Source of the DNA: Bog-473 sp963807775
GTDB taxonomy: Bacteria; Actinomycetota; Acidimicrobiia; Acidimicrobiales; RAAP-2
Direction: 5' to 3'
Length of the DNA stretch: 64,000 bases
Assembly: GCA_963807775.1 (NCBI GenBank)
Contig: CAWECY010000017.1
Span: 558,001 to 622,000, forward strand
The notes below the pieces were generated by a model, which saw nothing but the letters and a program-made list of their open reading frames with translations, ran no database searches and was not told where the DNA came from. Position numbers and translations under genes: made by a program. Shown piece after piece: positions 16,132 to 26,707 of the stretch (the stretch's first letter is position 1; each line of letters begins with the position of its first letter).

Positions 16132-16196
16132 ACCCCCACGCCCTTGCGGGCACCAGCCCCTCAAGCTGGCGCGTCTGCCTATTCCGCCACTCCGAC
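16113..16196 (-). tRNA. tRNA-Leu (anticodon GAG)
   Basis: All arms fold: a 7-bp acceptor stem (GTCGGAG / CTCCGAC), a D arm with GCG/CGC, an anticodon stem CCAGC/GCTGG around loop TTGAGGG, a long class II variable arm, and a T stem of five G·C pairs around TTCAAGT. The discriminator is A, as in leucine tRNAs. The CCA end is not encoded. It would read CUC and CUU codons. The gene is the insertion site of the island to its left. Confidence 0.93.
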
Positions 16197-16291
16197 GGGC
16201 GAGTACCTGGAACACAGGCGTCCGCAGATCGTAGCGCGGCAGCATCGCCGCCCTGGGAGCGTCCGCGGCACGGGCGGGGTGCGATCCAGTT

Positions 16292-18104
16292 CTATTGGCC
16301 GGGCAGCGACGGGGTGGTGTTACTGGTCGATTGCGGAACCCGCACGGCCCACAGCTGGGCGAACCACAACAGGCTGTTGCTGCGCGGCGTCGGGGTGACG
16401 CCTCCGATCTTCCTGCTCCAGACCAGTGCCGCCGGTTCGGCGTACAAAGGCAAGGACACCATCTCGTCCCACAGTTGCGTATCCGCCTGGTCGTAGTACG
16501 TGGCCGCCGTGTTCGGGTTCAGCTGCTGCCCCGCCGTCTGCAGCAGTTGGTCGAACGAGGAGCTCGAGTAGCCCGTCCAGTCCTGTGAGCCGTTCTTCCC
16601 GGGTAGTCCCAGCAACATCGTGTACCAGGCCAGCGTCTGGCTCAGGTACGGACTGAAATTCACCGGCACCAGGGCCAGGTCGGCCAGGCCGGCGTACAAC
16701 GCCTCTCCCGCCGCCTGCGCGTCTGTCGGACGCGGTCAACGTCGTGTCCATCCCCGCCGCCTCCAACTCGTCGCGGATGACGGGGGCCGCCGAGGCCGCC
16801 CATGGGTCGCTGGCGTCGTAGATCATGTGGAAGGTGAACGGCACCCCGAACGGGTAGTGGTAGAGGGGGTCCCCGGGCGTGCGCACCAGCCCCGCCGCCT
16901 GGACCAGCGCCGCCGCCTGGTCAGGCACCGGGGTCACCGGGAAGTTCACGCTGCCGCCGCCGCCGATCACCGTGGTTGACGTGGACGAGGTCGGCACCGG
17001 GATGGTCGTCGTCGGCACGTCCGACATCGGCACCGGCTTGTACGACGTCTGCCCCTGCACGTACACGTGGCTGTCCGCCACCTGCAGCCCGGGCACGGCC
17101 CAGCTGGCCTGCTGGTTGACCAGGTCCTGTCGGTTGACCGTCAACGCGATCGCCTCACGCAGGTCGGGCGACAGCGGCGAGGCCAGCGCGCTGTCCATGT
17201 CCAGCTGCAGCATCGTGTTCGACGTGTCCACGTCGCTGTAGGCCCCCGGCAGTCCGGTCATCTCCGTCAGGAAAGCCGGCGTCACCGTCGACGGCTCCGC
17301 CACCTGGACGTAGCCCGAGCTCATCCACTGCGCGAGCTGGTCCGTCGAGGTGGCGATATGGACCGTGATGGAGTGAGAGTTGGCCGGTGTGCCCCACCAC
17401 TTCGGGTTCTGCACGAGCGTGATCGCCGACCCTGCGATCGAGCCGATCTTGAAGGGGCCGCCCGAGAGGTCCACGTTGGGGTCCACGGTGGAGCAGCTCG
17501 GGTTCCACCCGATCTTCTCCATCACGTGCGCCGGCACCAGGTAGTTGAAGAGCCCCTGCCAATCGGCGAAGGGGCTCTTGAATTTCACCGTGACGGTATG
17601 CCCACCGTTCGACCCTGTCACCGACGCGATGTCCCGGTACCCGGCAATGCTGGTCACGTCGGGCGACGAAGTCTCGGGGTCGCCGCGCTGCTCCTCCCAG
17701 GCGTACTTGAAGTCGGCCGCCGTGATGGGGACCCCGTCGGACCAGACCGCCTTCGGGTTCAGTGTGTAGACGATGGTCTCGGGATTGATGCTGACCGGCT
17801 CGGCCGACACGATCAGGTCCGAGTTGGGCGTGGACGTCCCGTTGGCGCCGACCACGAAAGGGCTGGGCAGGACGGCGGCCAGGACGGTCAGGGTCCCCGG
17901 CGAGTCACCCGCCGGCGTGTTGGGGTTGCAGCCGGTCGGGGCCTCGGTCATCCCGAACGAGATGGCGCCGCCCGCCACCCCCACGTAGGTCACGGTTGTC
18001 GTGCCCCCGCTTCCGCCTCCGCAGGCGGAGGCGACCAGGCCCAGGCCGAGAACGAGTCCGACCAGGCCGTGCCAGCGCCGGGGGCGTCGGCCCCGGCCCC
18101 TCAC
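16292..18104 (-). CDS. Peptide/solute ABC-transporter substrate-binding lipoprotein, interrupted by a frameshift
   Basis: A family 5 (OppA/DppA-like) extracellular binding protein. The signal peptide ends in a lipobox V-A-S-A-C with the lipid cysteine near residue 28. Typical segments follow: YTLNPKAVWSDGVPITAADF, NPKWW, and DLREAIALTVNRQ. A serine/threonine/proline-rich insert lies near residue 380. Near 16722 an extra base shifts the frame; the C-terminal part (NFSPYLSQTLAWYTML … NSLLWFAQLW) continues in the next frame to 16292. The start overlaps the secG stop (ATGA). A Dpp permease operon without binding protein lies at 55–59 kb and could be its partner, which is inference. Confidence 0.78.
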
Positions 18105-18349
18105 TGCAGCCGGAGATCCAGGGTGATCGTCGTGAAGGCGAAGACGATGGCCACCGTCACCGTGATCCGGTCCAGGTTCCGCTCCACCACCGTCGAGCCC
18201 TGGGCAGCTGCCCCCACGCTGCCCCCGAACATGTCGGACAGGCCGCCCCCCTTCCCGCTGTGCATCAGGATCAGGAAGATCAGCCCGAGCGCGGCCATCA
18301 CTTCGATGACGACGTACACCCAGGTGAGCGTGGACAAGGTAGCCAACAT
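18101..18349 (-). CDS. secG: Preprotein translocase subunit SecG
   Basis: An 82-residue membrane protein with two transmembrane segments and the family signature HSGKGGGLSDMFGGS between them. SecG assists SecYE in protein export across the cytoplasmic membrane. I chose the ATG at 18349, with GGAGG 11 bases upstream; an in-frame TTG at 18367 is less likely. It is downstream of tpiA, the usual actinobacterial neighbour, and overlaps the next gene by four bases. Confidence 0.9.
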   Translation of the reverse strand: MLATLSTLTWVYVVIEVMAALGLIFLILMHSGKGGGLSDMFGGSVGAAAQGSTVVERNLDRITVTVAIVFAFTTITLDLRLQ

Positions 18350-18393
18350 CACGGGAGGAGCCTCCAACTCGCGGCGATGGTCGCCTGCTCGGC

Positions 18394-19182
18394 CTAGGAA
18401 CGGTAGCAGGCAGCCGTGGCCCGGATGATGTCGGTGAAGGCGCCCGCCTCCAGGCTGGCCCCCCCGACCAGCAGGCCGTCCACGTCGGGCTCCGACATCA
18501 GGTCGGCCGCATTCTCGCTGTTCACGGAGCCGCCGTATTGGATCCGTACGCTCCCGGCCGCCTCCTCCCCGCCCACCTTGCCCACCAGGGAGCGGATGAA
18601 CACACAGGCGTCCTCGGCGTCGACCGTCGTGGCCGCCCGCCCGCTGCCGATGGCCCAGATGGGCTCATATGCCACCACCAGACCGCCGACCACCTCGGCC
18701 GTCAACCCCGAGAGCGCCGCCAGCACCTGCTCCTCCAGCACGCTCTCGGTCTGCCCCCGGTCGCGTTGCTCCTCGGTCTCGCCCACGCAGAGCACCGGCG
18801 TCATGTCGTGGCGCAGGACGGCCCGCAGCGTGGCCGCCACCGTGGCGTCGTCCATCCCGAAAAGGGTGCGCCGCTCCGAGTGCCCCACGATCACGAGGGT
18901 CGTCCCCAGTCGGGCCAAGAAACGCGCGCTGACCTCTCCCGTGCGGGCCCCGCCGTCCTCGTCCGAACAGTGCTGGGCCCCCAGCGAGAGCGGGATGTGC
19001 TCCTTCTCCACCAGCGTCTGCACGGTGCGCAGGTCGGTGAAGGGCGGGTGGACCGACACGTCGACGCGCGCCACGTCCTCCGGCTTGAGGCGCAGGCCCA
19101 GATCGCGCACCAGGTGCAGCGCCTCAATGTGGTCGTGGTGCATCTTCCAGTTCCCGCTGACCAGCGGGCGGCGCGTGCTCAC
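18394..19182 (-). CDS. tpiA: Triosephosphate isomerase
   Basis: A 262-residue TIM-barrel enzyme that interconverts dihydroxyacetone phosphate and glyceraldehyde 3-phosphate. Active-site residues are seen: Lys in GNWKM near residue 12, His in VIVGHSERR near residue 102, Glu in AYEPIWAIGSG near residue 175, and the phosphate-binding IQYGGSV. The GTG start at 19182 overlaps the pgk stop (GTGA), which gives a normal-length N-terminus. It belongs to the gap–pgk–tpiA glycolytic operon. Confidence 0.94.
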   Translation of the reverse strand: MSTRRPLVSGNWKMHHDHIEALHLVRDLGLRLKPEDVARVDVSVHPPFTDLRTVQTLVEKEHIPLSLGAQHCSDEDGGARTGEVSARFLARLGTTLVIVGHSERRTLFGMDDATVAATLRAVLRHDMTPVLCVGETEEQRDRGQTESVLEEQVLAALSGLTAEVVGGLVVAYEPIWAIGSGRAATTVDAEDACVFIRSLVGKVGGEEAAGSVRIQYGGSVNSENAADLMSEPDVDGLLVGGASLEAGAFTDIIRATAACYRS

Positions 19183-20357
19183 TCCCCCGGTGCGTTGGGG
19201 GCCCGACGCAGGGCGTCGATCCCCGGGAGATGCCCGTCCGACTCTAAGAAGGACAGCGAGGCGCCGCCCCCGGTCGACAGGTAGCCGATCCGGTCGCACA
19301 GGCCCAATTCCTCGAGCGCACTGGCGCTGTCTCCCCCGCCCACCACCGAGAAGCCCGGGCAGTCGGCCACGGCCTGCGCCACCACCTTGGTCCCCTTGGC
19401 GAAGCGGCGGTCCTCGAACGCGCCGAGCGGTCCGTTCCACAGCACCGTGCCCGCCGCGGTGACCGCCTCGGCGAACGCCGCCGCCGTGTCCGGTCCGATG
19501 TCCAGGCCGGTCCAGCCGTCGGGGAGGTCGCCCTCGATCACCTTGACGCTGCCCCGAGGACCGTGCCCCACGGTGGGAGGCCCGAACGTCCCGCCGGGCT
19601 CAAGGGCCCGGGTGTCGGTGGGCAGGAGGATACGGGTGCCCGACTCGAGCAGCGCCCGGCACTCCCCCAGGTGCGTCTCGTCGAGGAGCGAGCTCCCGAC
19701 GTGCTGGCCCCGGGCCGCCATGAAGGTGAAGGCCATGCCGCCTCCCACGATGAGCGTGTCCACCTTCGTGGACAACGCCTTCAGCACGCCGAGCTTGTCG
19801 GCCACTTTGGCCCCGCCGACCACCGCCACGAACGGGCGGGCCGGGCCGTCGAGCAGGCCGCCCAGGACCTCGACTTCTGTGGCGAAGCGCAGCCCGGCCG
19901 CGCTGGGCAGGAAGCGGGGCGGCCCCACGATCGAGGCGTGGGCGCGATGCGCCGCGCCGAAGGCCTCGTCCACGTAGAAGTCGAACCCCTCAATGAGCCT
20001 CTGCACGAACGCCGGGTCGTTGGCCTTCTCGCCCGGGTCGAAGCGCAGGTTCTCGGTCAGCCCGACGCCCGGGCACAGCGTCTCGAGCCGCTGGCGTACC
20101 GGATCCATCTCCCACCGCGGGTCGGGCGCTCCACCTGGACGGCCCAGGTGCGACGCCGCCACCACCTCCGCCCCATCGTCGAGCAGCCGTCGCAGCGTGG
20201 GGAGGGCGGCCGTGATCCGGAAGTCGTCCGCCACCGTGGCCTGCCCGCGCACGCCGATGTGCAGCGGCACGTTGAAATCCACCCGCACCAGCACGCGCTT
20301 GCCGTCGACGTTCGGCAGGTCGTCGAGCAGCGGGAGGCCCCGCAACGCGTCGGCCAC
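19179..20357 (-). CDS. pgk: Phosphoglycerate kinase
   Basis: A 392-residue two-domain kinase of glycolysis that transfers phosphate from 1,3-bisphosphoglycerate to ADP. The N-terminal signature RVLVRVDFNVPL is near residue 20. ASHLGRPGG and the C-terminal nucleotide-binding segment VVGGGDSASALEELG are intact. The start is a GTG six bases behind gap, and the stop overlaps tpiA. Length is normal. Confidence 0.95.
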   Translation of the reverse strand: MADALRGLPLLDDLPNVDGKRVLVRVDFNVPLHIGVRGQATVADDFRITAALPTLRRLLDDGAEVVAASHLGRPGGAPDPRWEMDPVRQRLETLCPGVGLTENLRFDPGEKANDPAFVQRLIEGFDFYVDEAFGAAHRAHASIVGPPRFLPSAAGLRFATEVEVLGGLLDGPARPFVAVVGGAKVADKLGVLKALSTKVDTLIVGGGMAFTFMAARGQHVGSSLLDETHLGECRALLESGTRILLPTDTRALEPGGTFGPPTVGHGPRGSVKVIEGDLPDGWTGLDIGPDTAAAFAEAVTAAGTVLWNGPLGAFEDRRFAKGTKVVAQAVADCPGFSVVGGGDSASALEELGLCDRIGYLSTGGGASLSFLESDGHLPGIDALRRAPNAPGE

Positions 20358-20363
20358 GGTGCG

Positions 20364-21380
<1,017 letters not shown>

Positions 21381-21410
21381 CTGGTCCCTCTCTCTCGCAC
21401 CACGGCCGGA

Positions 21411-22283
21411 CTATGCCAGCAGACCCGACAGCGCCTGCGCCAATCTGGCCGGGCTGTGGACCAGGGTGTTCTCTCCCGTGAGGGGAACGTCGTGCACGGT
21501 GACATCCGTCGTGCCGATACCCATGCCCTGGATGCTGTCACACAACACCACGTCAACTTTGACATTGTGCCTGGCCAGGGCCGCGACATGGGCCGCTACG
21601 TCGTAATCTTCGGTCTCCCTCAACTCGGGGCGCAGGTTGCACACGTAGACGACCTGGGCCATGGAGTCGGCCACCGCCTCGGCGATGCCGTGCACCGTCA
21701 CGGCGGCCAGGACGCTGGTGAACAGGGATCCGGGGCCGATCACGATCTGATCCGCGTCGGCAATGCGCTCGAGCGCCAGCGGCGGAGGCTTGGCGTCGGG
21801 GGGCTCGAGCCAGACCGTGCGGATGTCCCGCGTGCCCTTCACCGCCACCTGCCCGGTCACGATGCCCTGGTCGGTCTCCGCCTTCAAGACGACCCACTCG
21901 GTCGTGGCCGGCAACACGTCGCCGAGCGCGCCCAGCAGGCGGGCCGCTTCAGCGATGCCGGTCAGCAGGTCACCCGTGGCGTCGACCAGGCCGGCCAAGA
22001 AGAGGTTGCCCAACGCGTGTCCGGCCAGTTCGCCCTCGTCGTAGCGCCGACCAAAGGCGAGCGCCAAGGCGGAGTCCTCCTCGGCCAGGGCGACGAGGCA
22101 CTTGCGCAGGTCGCCCAGCGCCACCACGTGGAGCAGCTCGCGCAGGCGCCCGCTGCTCCCACCGTCGTCGGACACCGCGACCACACCGGTCAGCGTGCCG
22201 GCGTAGCGTCGCGCCGCCTTCAGGGTCACCGCGGTCCCGTGGCCACCACCGATGGCCACCACCCCCGGTCGAGTCCTGCTCAC
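21411..22283 (-). CDS. yvcK: YvcK/CofD-like gluconeogenesis factor
   Basis: A 290-residue protein of the YvcK family (uridine diphosphate-sugar-binding, needed for gluconeogenic growth and cell-shape control in other bacteria). The N-terminus VVAIGGGHGTAV and the stretch VVAVSDDGGSSGRLR are typical, as is IVIGPGSLFTSVL. The GTG start at 22283 overlaps the rapZ stop (GTGA). The uvrC–rapZ–yvcK order is standard for actinobacteria. Confidence 0.92.
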   Translation of the reverse strand: MSRTRPGVVAIGGGHGTAVTLKAARRYAGTLTGVVAVSDDGGSSGRLRELLHVVALGDLRKCLVALAEEDSALALAFGRRYDEGELAGHALGNLFLAGLVDATGDLLTGIAEAARLLGALGDVLPATTEWVVLKAETDQGIVTGQVAVKGTRDIRTVWLEPPDAKPPPLALERIADADQIVIGPGSLFTSVLAAVTVHGIAEAVADSMAQVVYVCNLRPELRETEDYDVAAHVAALARHNVKVDVVLCDSIQGMGIGTTDVTVHDVPLTGENTLVHSPARLAQALSGLLA

Positions 22284-23143
22284 CGGTCGATGTCCCGGTG
22301 GAAGACCGACGCTGGCTGCCCGTGCGTGCCCAGCCGTGCCGCCAGCGACTCGGCCAGGACGACCGAGCGGTGGCGCCCCCCGGTACAACCCATGGCAATG
22401 GTGAGATAGGACTTCCCCTCCCGCACGAAGGCCGGCAGGATGCTGACCAACAGGTCGTCCAGCTTCTCCAGGAAGGCCAGCGACTCGGGTTGACCCAGCA
22501 CGTAGTCGCGCACCGGGTCGTCCAGCCCGCTGTACGGCCGCAGTTCCTCCACCCAGAACGGGTTGGGCAGGAAGCGGCAGTCGAAGACCAGGTCCACGTC
22601 GAGCGGGATGCCGTGCTTGTAACCGAAGGAGATCACCGTTGTCTGCATGTGCGGCGTCTCGTCGTCGCCGAAGACCTCCAGGATGCGCAGGCGCAGCTGG
22701 TTGGAGTTCAGCTCGCCCGTGTCGATCATGAGGTCGGCCCGCTCGCGCACCGGCTCGAGCAGCTTGCGCTCGTCGGCGATCGACTCCTCCACGCCGCGCG
22801 CCGCCAGCGGGTGACGTCGGCGGGTGCCTTCGTAGCGCCGCACCAGGACCTCGTCGGGGGCGTCGAGGAAGACCACGCGCACGCGCTGGCGGGTGCCCCG
22901 CAGCTCGTCCAGCACGTCGGGCAGGTCGTCGAAGTACTCCGGGCCGGTGTTGCTCCCCCCGCGCCCGATCACGAGGGCCACCCGCTCGATCCCCGAGCCG
23001 GGGCGATCCACCATCTCGACCATCTTCATGATGAGGCCGGCCGGCAGGTTGTCGATGACGAACCAGCCCACGTCCTCCAGCGCGGCGGCCGCCGTGGAGC
23101 GGCCCGCTCCGGACATCCCCGTCACCACTACGAACTCGCTCAT
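22280..23143 (-). CDS. rapZ: RapZ-family nucleotide-binding protein (RNase adapter / YvcJ)
   Basis: A 287-residue P-loop protein. The Walker A is VTGMSGAGRSTAAAAL, with Arg in place of the common Lys, a variant I recall as usual for actinobacterial RapZ. The C-terminal domain contains ISFGYKHGIPLD and GCTGGRHRSV, both characteristic. In E. coli RapZ guides decay of small RNAs that control amino-sugar synthesis; in Gram-positives it binds GTP/ATP and its role is less clear. The gene overlaps uvrC upstream and yvcK downstream by four bases each. Confidence 0.92.
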   Translation of the reverse strand: MSEFVVVTGMSGAGRSTAAAALEDVGWFVIDNLPAGLIMKMVEMVDRPGSGIERVALVIGRGGSNTGPEYFDDLPDVLDELRGTRQRVRVVFLDAPDEVLVRRYEGTRRRHPLAARGVEESIADERKLLEPVRERADLMIDTGELNSNQLRLRILEVFGDDETPHMQTTVISFGYKHGIPLDVDLVFDCRFLPNPFWVEELRPYSGLDDPVRDYVLGQPESLAFLEKLDDLLVSILPAFVREGKSYLTIAMGCTGGRHRSVVLAESLAARLGTHGQPASVFHRDIDR

Positions 23144-25005
23144 CGCCCTCCAGCCTTGCGCACTCCTTCGTACACCGCGAGCGCCACCTTGTCGGGCAGC
23201 CAGGACAATGCCTGCAGTTGCTCCAGCGTGGCCGCCCGCACCGCGTTGACGCCGCCCAGCTCCTTGACCAGGCGCGCCTTGCGGGTCGGGCCCAGCCCCG
23301 GGATGTCGTCGAGCAGGCTCTTGGTCATGCGCTTGCCCCGCCGCTCCCGATGGAAGGTGATGGCGAACCGGTGCGCCTCGTCCCGGATGCGCTGCAGCAG
23401 GTAGAGGGCGTCCGAGCCGCGCCGCAGCCTGATCGGCTCGGGGTTTCCCGGCCGGTAGACCTCCTCGAACTGCTTGGCCAGCGCGGCGAGCTCGATCTCA
23501 CCCTCCAGCCCGAGCGTGCGCACCACCCGCTCCGCCACGTGCAGCTGTCCCTTGCCACCGTCGACCAGCAGCAGGTTGGGCCGGTAGGCGAAGCGCTTCG
23601 GCCGCTCCCCGGCCGGCGTGGCCGCCGCCTCCTGCATGGCAGTCAGGCGCCGGGTCAGCACCTCCTCCATGGCGGCGTAGTCGTCGTTGCCCGGCACTGA
23701 CTTCACCTTGAAGCGCCGGTAGTCGGAGCGCTTGGCCAGCCCGTCTTCCACCACCACCATGGACCCCACGTAGTCGGTCCCCTGCAGGTGGCTCATGTCG
23801 TAACACTCAATGCGCAGCGGGGCCTCGCGTAGCGCCAGGGCGACCTGCAGCTCCGTCAGCGCCTTCGAGCGCGCGTTGTGGTCGGACGCCCGGCGCAGGC
23901 GGTGCCGGGCCAGGTCCTCACCGGCCGAGCGCGTCACCGTGTCCTGCAGGGCCCGCTTGGCCCCGCGCCGGGGCACCGCGATCTCCACCGGCCCGTCGCG
24001 CACCGCGTGCAGCCAGATCTCGAGCAGCTCCTTGTCCGCCGGCTCCTCGGGCACCAGGACCCGCCGGGGCACCTCGGCTCCGTCGGCCCCGTACACCTGC
24101 GAGACGATCGTGGCCATGAACTCCGGACCGGAGAGGTCCTCTACCTTCTCGGCCACGAAGCCGCGATGCCCGACCACCCGGCCCCGGCGCACGCGGAAGA
24201 TCTGGACCGAGGCCTCCAGGGGGTCCTCGGCCAGCCCGACCACGTCGAAGTCCTCGGGGCGGTCGGAGACCATTTGCTGGGTGTCCGCCGCCTTGTGCAC
24301 CGCGGCGATGCGGTCGCGCAGCCGCGCCGCCCGCTCGTACTGCAGCGCGTCCGAGGCGGCCAGCATCTCGGCCTCCAGGCTGGCCACCACCGGCTCGGTG
24401 TCGCCCGAAAGGAAGCGCATCAGGTCCTCGACGTAGCCGTCGTACGCCTCGTGGTCCACGGCGCCGACGCACGGACCGGAGCAGCGCTCGATGTCGAAGA
24501 GCAGGCAGGGCCGGCCCAGCCGCTCATGGCGTGTGAACTTGGTGTCCGAGCACGTGCGCACGGGAAAGCTGCGCAGCAGGAGGTCGAGCGTCTGCCGGAT
24601 GGCGTAGGCGTGGCCGTAGGGGCCGAAGTAGCGCACGCCCTTGCGCTTGCGGCCGCGCACCACGGCTGGGCGCGGCCACTCCTCGTTGAGCGTCACGGCC
24701 AGCCATGGGTAGCTCTTGTCGTCCTTAAGCCGGACGTTGTAGCGGGGCAGGTGCGCCTGGATCAGGGAGTGCTCGAGGATCAGCGCGTCGACCTCGCTGT
24801 CCACCACGACCCACTCGACATGGTCGGCCTGCGCCACCATCTGCGCCGTCCGGGGCATGAGCCGGGCCGAGTCCTGCCAGTAATTGGGCAGGCGGTGGCG
24901 CAGCGACTTGGCCTTGCCCACGTACAGCACACGGCCTTCGGCGTCGTAGAACTGGTAGGAGCCAGGAGCGTCGGGGATCGAGCCGGTCGGCGGCCGGTAC
25001 TGCAT
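23140..25005 (-). CDS. uvrC: Excinuclease ABC subunit C
   Basis: A 621-residue nucleotide-excision repair nuclease. The GIY-YIG domain appears at the start (PGSYQFYDAEGRVLYVGKAK). A UvrB-binding UVR motif lies near residue 210, the RNase H-like C-terminal nuclease domain includes IECYDMSHLQGTD, and tandem HhH motifs follow (LDDIPGLGPTRKARLV). The ATG at 25005 gives the expected N-terminus; the frame is open further upstream but not protein-like. It makes the incisions on either side of DNA damage with UvrA and UvrB, both encoded in this window. Confidence 0.95.
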   Translation of the reverse strand: MQYRPPTGSIPDAPGSYQFYDAEGRVLYVGKAKSLRHRLPNYWQDSARLMPRTAQMVAQADHVEWVVVDSEVDALILEHSLIQAHLPRYNVRLKDDKSYPWLAVTLNEEWPRPAVVRGRKRKGVRYFGPYGHAYAIRQTLDLLLRSFPVRTCSDTKFTRHERLGRPCLLFDIERCSGPCVGAVDHEAYDGYVEDLMRFLSGDTEPVVASLEAEMLAASDALQYERAARLRDRIAAVHKAADTQQMVSDRPEDFDVVGLAEDPLEASVQIFRVRRGRVVGHRGFVAEKVEDLSGPEFMATIVSQVYGADGAEVPRRVLVPEEPADKELLEIWLHAVRDGPVEIAVPRRGAKRALQDTVTRSAGEDLARHRLRRASDHNARSKALTELQVALALREAPLRIECYDMSHLQGTDYVGSMVVVEDGLAKRSDYRRFKVKSVPGNDDYAAMEEVLTRRLTAMQEAAATPAGERPKRFAYRPNLLLVDGGKGQLHVAERVVRTLGLEGEIELAALAKQFEEVYRPGNPEPIRLRRGSDALYLLQRIRDEAHRFAITFHRERRGKRMTKSLLDDIPGLGPTRKARLVKELGGVNAVRAATLEQLQALSWLPDKVALAVYEGVRKAGGR

Positions 25006-25167
25006 CGCTCCCACTCTCGCGCAGCCGCTGGTGGTGGGCGGTACACTGGCCCTGCCGGCCTGGTATCCGGCACACAACCTCGCATCGAGGCCGACATACC
25101 CGTGGATGGGCGACCAGGCTGTCCCCACCGGCCATATCGATGCTCTCCCTAAAAGGGGGCAGACAAC

Positions 25168-26262
25168 ATGCTCAGGCTCCAGGCGCCGCTTCCCGAGCGG
25201 TATTCGACCGCGACCGACGACGAGCTGGCCACCATGATCGGTGCGGCCAAGGCTGTGCTCGGCCCGCGGGTGTTCATCCTCGGCCACCACTACCAGCGCG
25301 ACGACGTCATGCGCTGGGCCGACGCCCGGGGCGACTCCTTCGGGCTGTCCCGCATCGCGGCCCAGCAGGCTGACGCCGAGTACATCGTCTTCTGCGGCGT
25401 CCACTTCATGGCCGAGTCAGCCGACGTGCTGACGGGCGACCACCAGCAGGTGCTGCTGCCCGATCTCAACGCCGGCTGCTCCATGGCCGACATGGCGGAC
25501 ATCGACCAGGTGGAGGAGGCCTGGGACGAGCTGGCCCGCGTGGTCGACGTCGAGCGCCTGGTGCCGGTGACCTACATGAACTCCGCCGCCGCCCTCAAGG
25601 CCTTCGTGGGCCGCCACGGCGGCGCCGTGTGCACCTCGTCCAACGCCCGGGCCGTCCTGACCTGGGCCCTCGGCCGCGGCGAGCGGGTCCTGTTCTTCCC
25701 GGACCAGCACCTCGGGCGTAATACCGGCTACCAGCTGGGCTACGGGCCCGACGACATGAGGGTGTGGAACCCGCGGCGGGCCCTGGGCGGCCTGACCGAC
25801 CGCGAGGTGAAGGAGTCCACCCTGCTCCTGTGGAAGGGGCACTGCTCGGTACACCAGCGCTTCCGCCCCGAACACGTCGAGGCGTTCCGGTCCGAGCACC
25901 CGGGCGGCATCGTCATGGTGCACCCGGAGTGCGCGCACGAAGTGGTCGAGCGCGGAGACATCACCGGTTCGACCGACGCCATCATCAAGGCCGTGGCCGC
26001 GGCGCCGTCCGGCTCGGTCATCGGCGTCGCCACCGAGATCCACCTCGTCAAGCGGCTCGACCGCGAGTCGCCCGACAAGACGGTGGTCTGCCTCGACCCC
26101 CTCATTTGCCCGTGCTCCACGATGTCGCGCATCGACCCGCAGCACCTGGCCTGGGTGCTCGAAGGTCTCGTCGAGGGCACCGTGCACAACCGCATCACGG
26201 TCGACGCCGGGACGGCCCAGTGGGCCAGGGAGGCGCTCGAGCGCATGCTCGCCATCACCTAA
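25168..26262 (+). CDS. nadA: Quinolinate synthase
   Basis: A 364-residue iron–sulfur enzyme that condenses iminoaspartate and dihydroxyacetone phosphate to quinolinate in NAD synthesis. The cysteine ligands of the [4Fe-4S] cluster are visible in FCGVHFMAESADVL, HPEC and LICPCSTMSRI. A purine-rich AAAAGGGGGCAG lies ahead of the ATG. nadB and nadC are not adjacent. The stop codon forms part of the 5-bp target duplication of the insertion sequence that follows, so the protein itself is intact. Confidence 0.94.
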   Translation: MLRLQAPLPERYSTATDDELATMIGAAKAVLGPRVFILGHHYQRDDVMRWADARGDSFGLSRIAAQQADAEYIVFCGVHFMAESADVLTGDHQQVLLPDLNAGCSMADMADIDQVEEAWDELARVVDVERLVPVTYMNSAAALKAFVGRHGGAVCTSSNARAVLTWALGRGERVLFFPDQHLGRNTGYQLGYGPDDMRVWNPRRALGGLTDREVKESTLLLWKGHCSVHQRFRPEHVEAFRSEHPGGIVMVHPECAHEVVERGDITGSTDAIIKAVAAAPSGSVIGVATEIHLVKRLDRESPDKTVVCLDPLICPCSTMSRIDPQHLAWVLEGLVEGTVHNRITVDAGTAQWAREALERMLAIT

Positions 26263-26263
26263 G

Positions 26264-26280
26264 CTTGTAATTAAACCTCC
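26264..26280 (+). repeat. Left terminal inverted repeat of the IS
   Basis: CTTGTAATTAAACCTCC, matching the right end at 28085–28101 in inverse orientation with two mismatches. The passenger gene stops within this repeat. Confidence 0.85.
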
Positions 26281-26639
26281 GCTTCAGCTCGGCGACGCTC
26301 CTCGATGATGAGATCGGTCGCCTCTGCGGCCACCGTACGCAGCTCGTCGAGCATCGCCCGTAGTCGCCTGTCGTTGGCGATCCACTCGCGATAGAGCTCG
26401 GCCTCCTCTGGACTGAGTCGACGGTTCACGGTCTTGCCGTCGACCTTCGCGGTCCACTGCAAGTACGGGCCATGGGGCTCGGGCGGATCACCGTGGCAGC
26501 GGCAGTTCGCCTTGCCGCAGTAGTTGTAACGCGGCGCCACGCTCCCCGAGCGGACGAAGCCGATGTCGGCGAGCGCCTCGAGCAGATCGTGGTAGCGGCG
26601 TTCGTAATCGTCCAGGGTCTTCTTCTTCGCTCGAGGCAT
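26271..26639 (-). CDS. DUF6788-like IS passenger protein
   Basis: A 122-residue protein starting at MPRAKKKTLDDY. The core YNYCGKANCRCHGD with H-G-P-Y-L-Q-W-T is a cysteine-rich motif (C-x4-C-x-C) that I associate with DUF6788 proteins. The C-terminal half is helical and charged, with RLSPEEAELYREWI. It is divergent from the transposase inside the same terminal repeats, with a 68-base gap between starts. A role in transposition control or target choice is possible but unknown. Confidence 0.75.
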   Translation of the reverse strand: MPRAKKKTLDDYERRYHDLLEALADIGFVRSGSVAPRYNYCGKANCRCHGDPPEPHGPYLQWTAKVDGKTVNRRLSPEEAELYREWIANDRRLRAMLDELRTVAAEATDLIIEERRRAEAEV

Positions 26640-26707
26640 CGAGCTCCATTCTCGCCGACGGGGGCCATCCACCTCCGGTGATCCGATAGTAGTTAATACT
26701 AACGGGT

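Noticed and set aside
23140..25404. Longer UvrC start about 130 codons upstream
   Set aside because: The upstream residues are not UvrC-like and cover the nadA start region. The GIY-YIG domain begins directly after the ATG at 25005.
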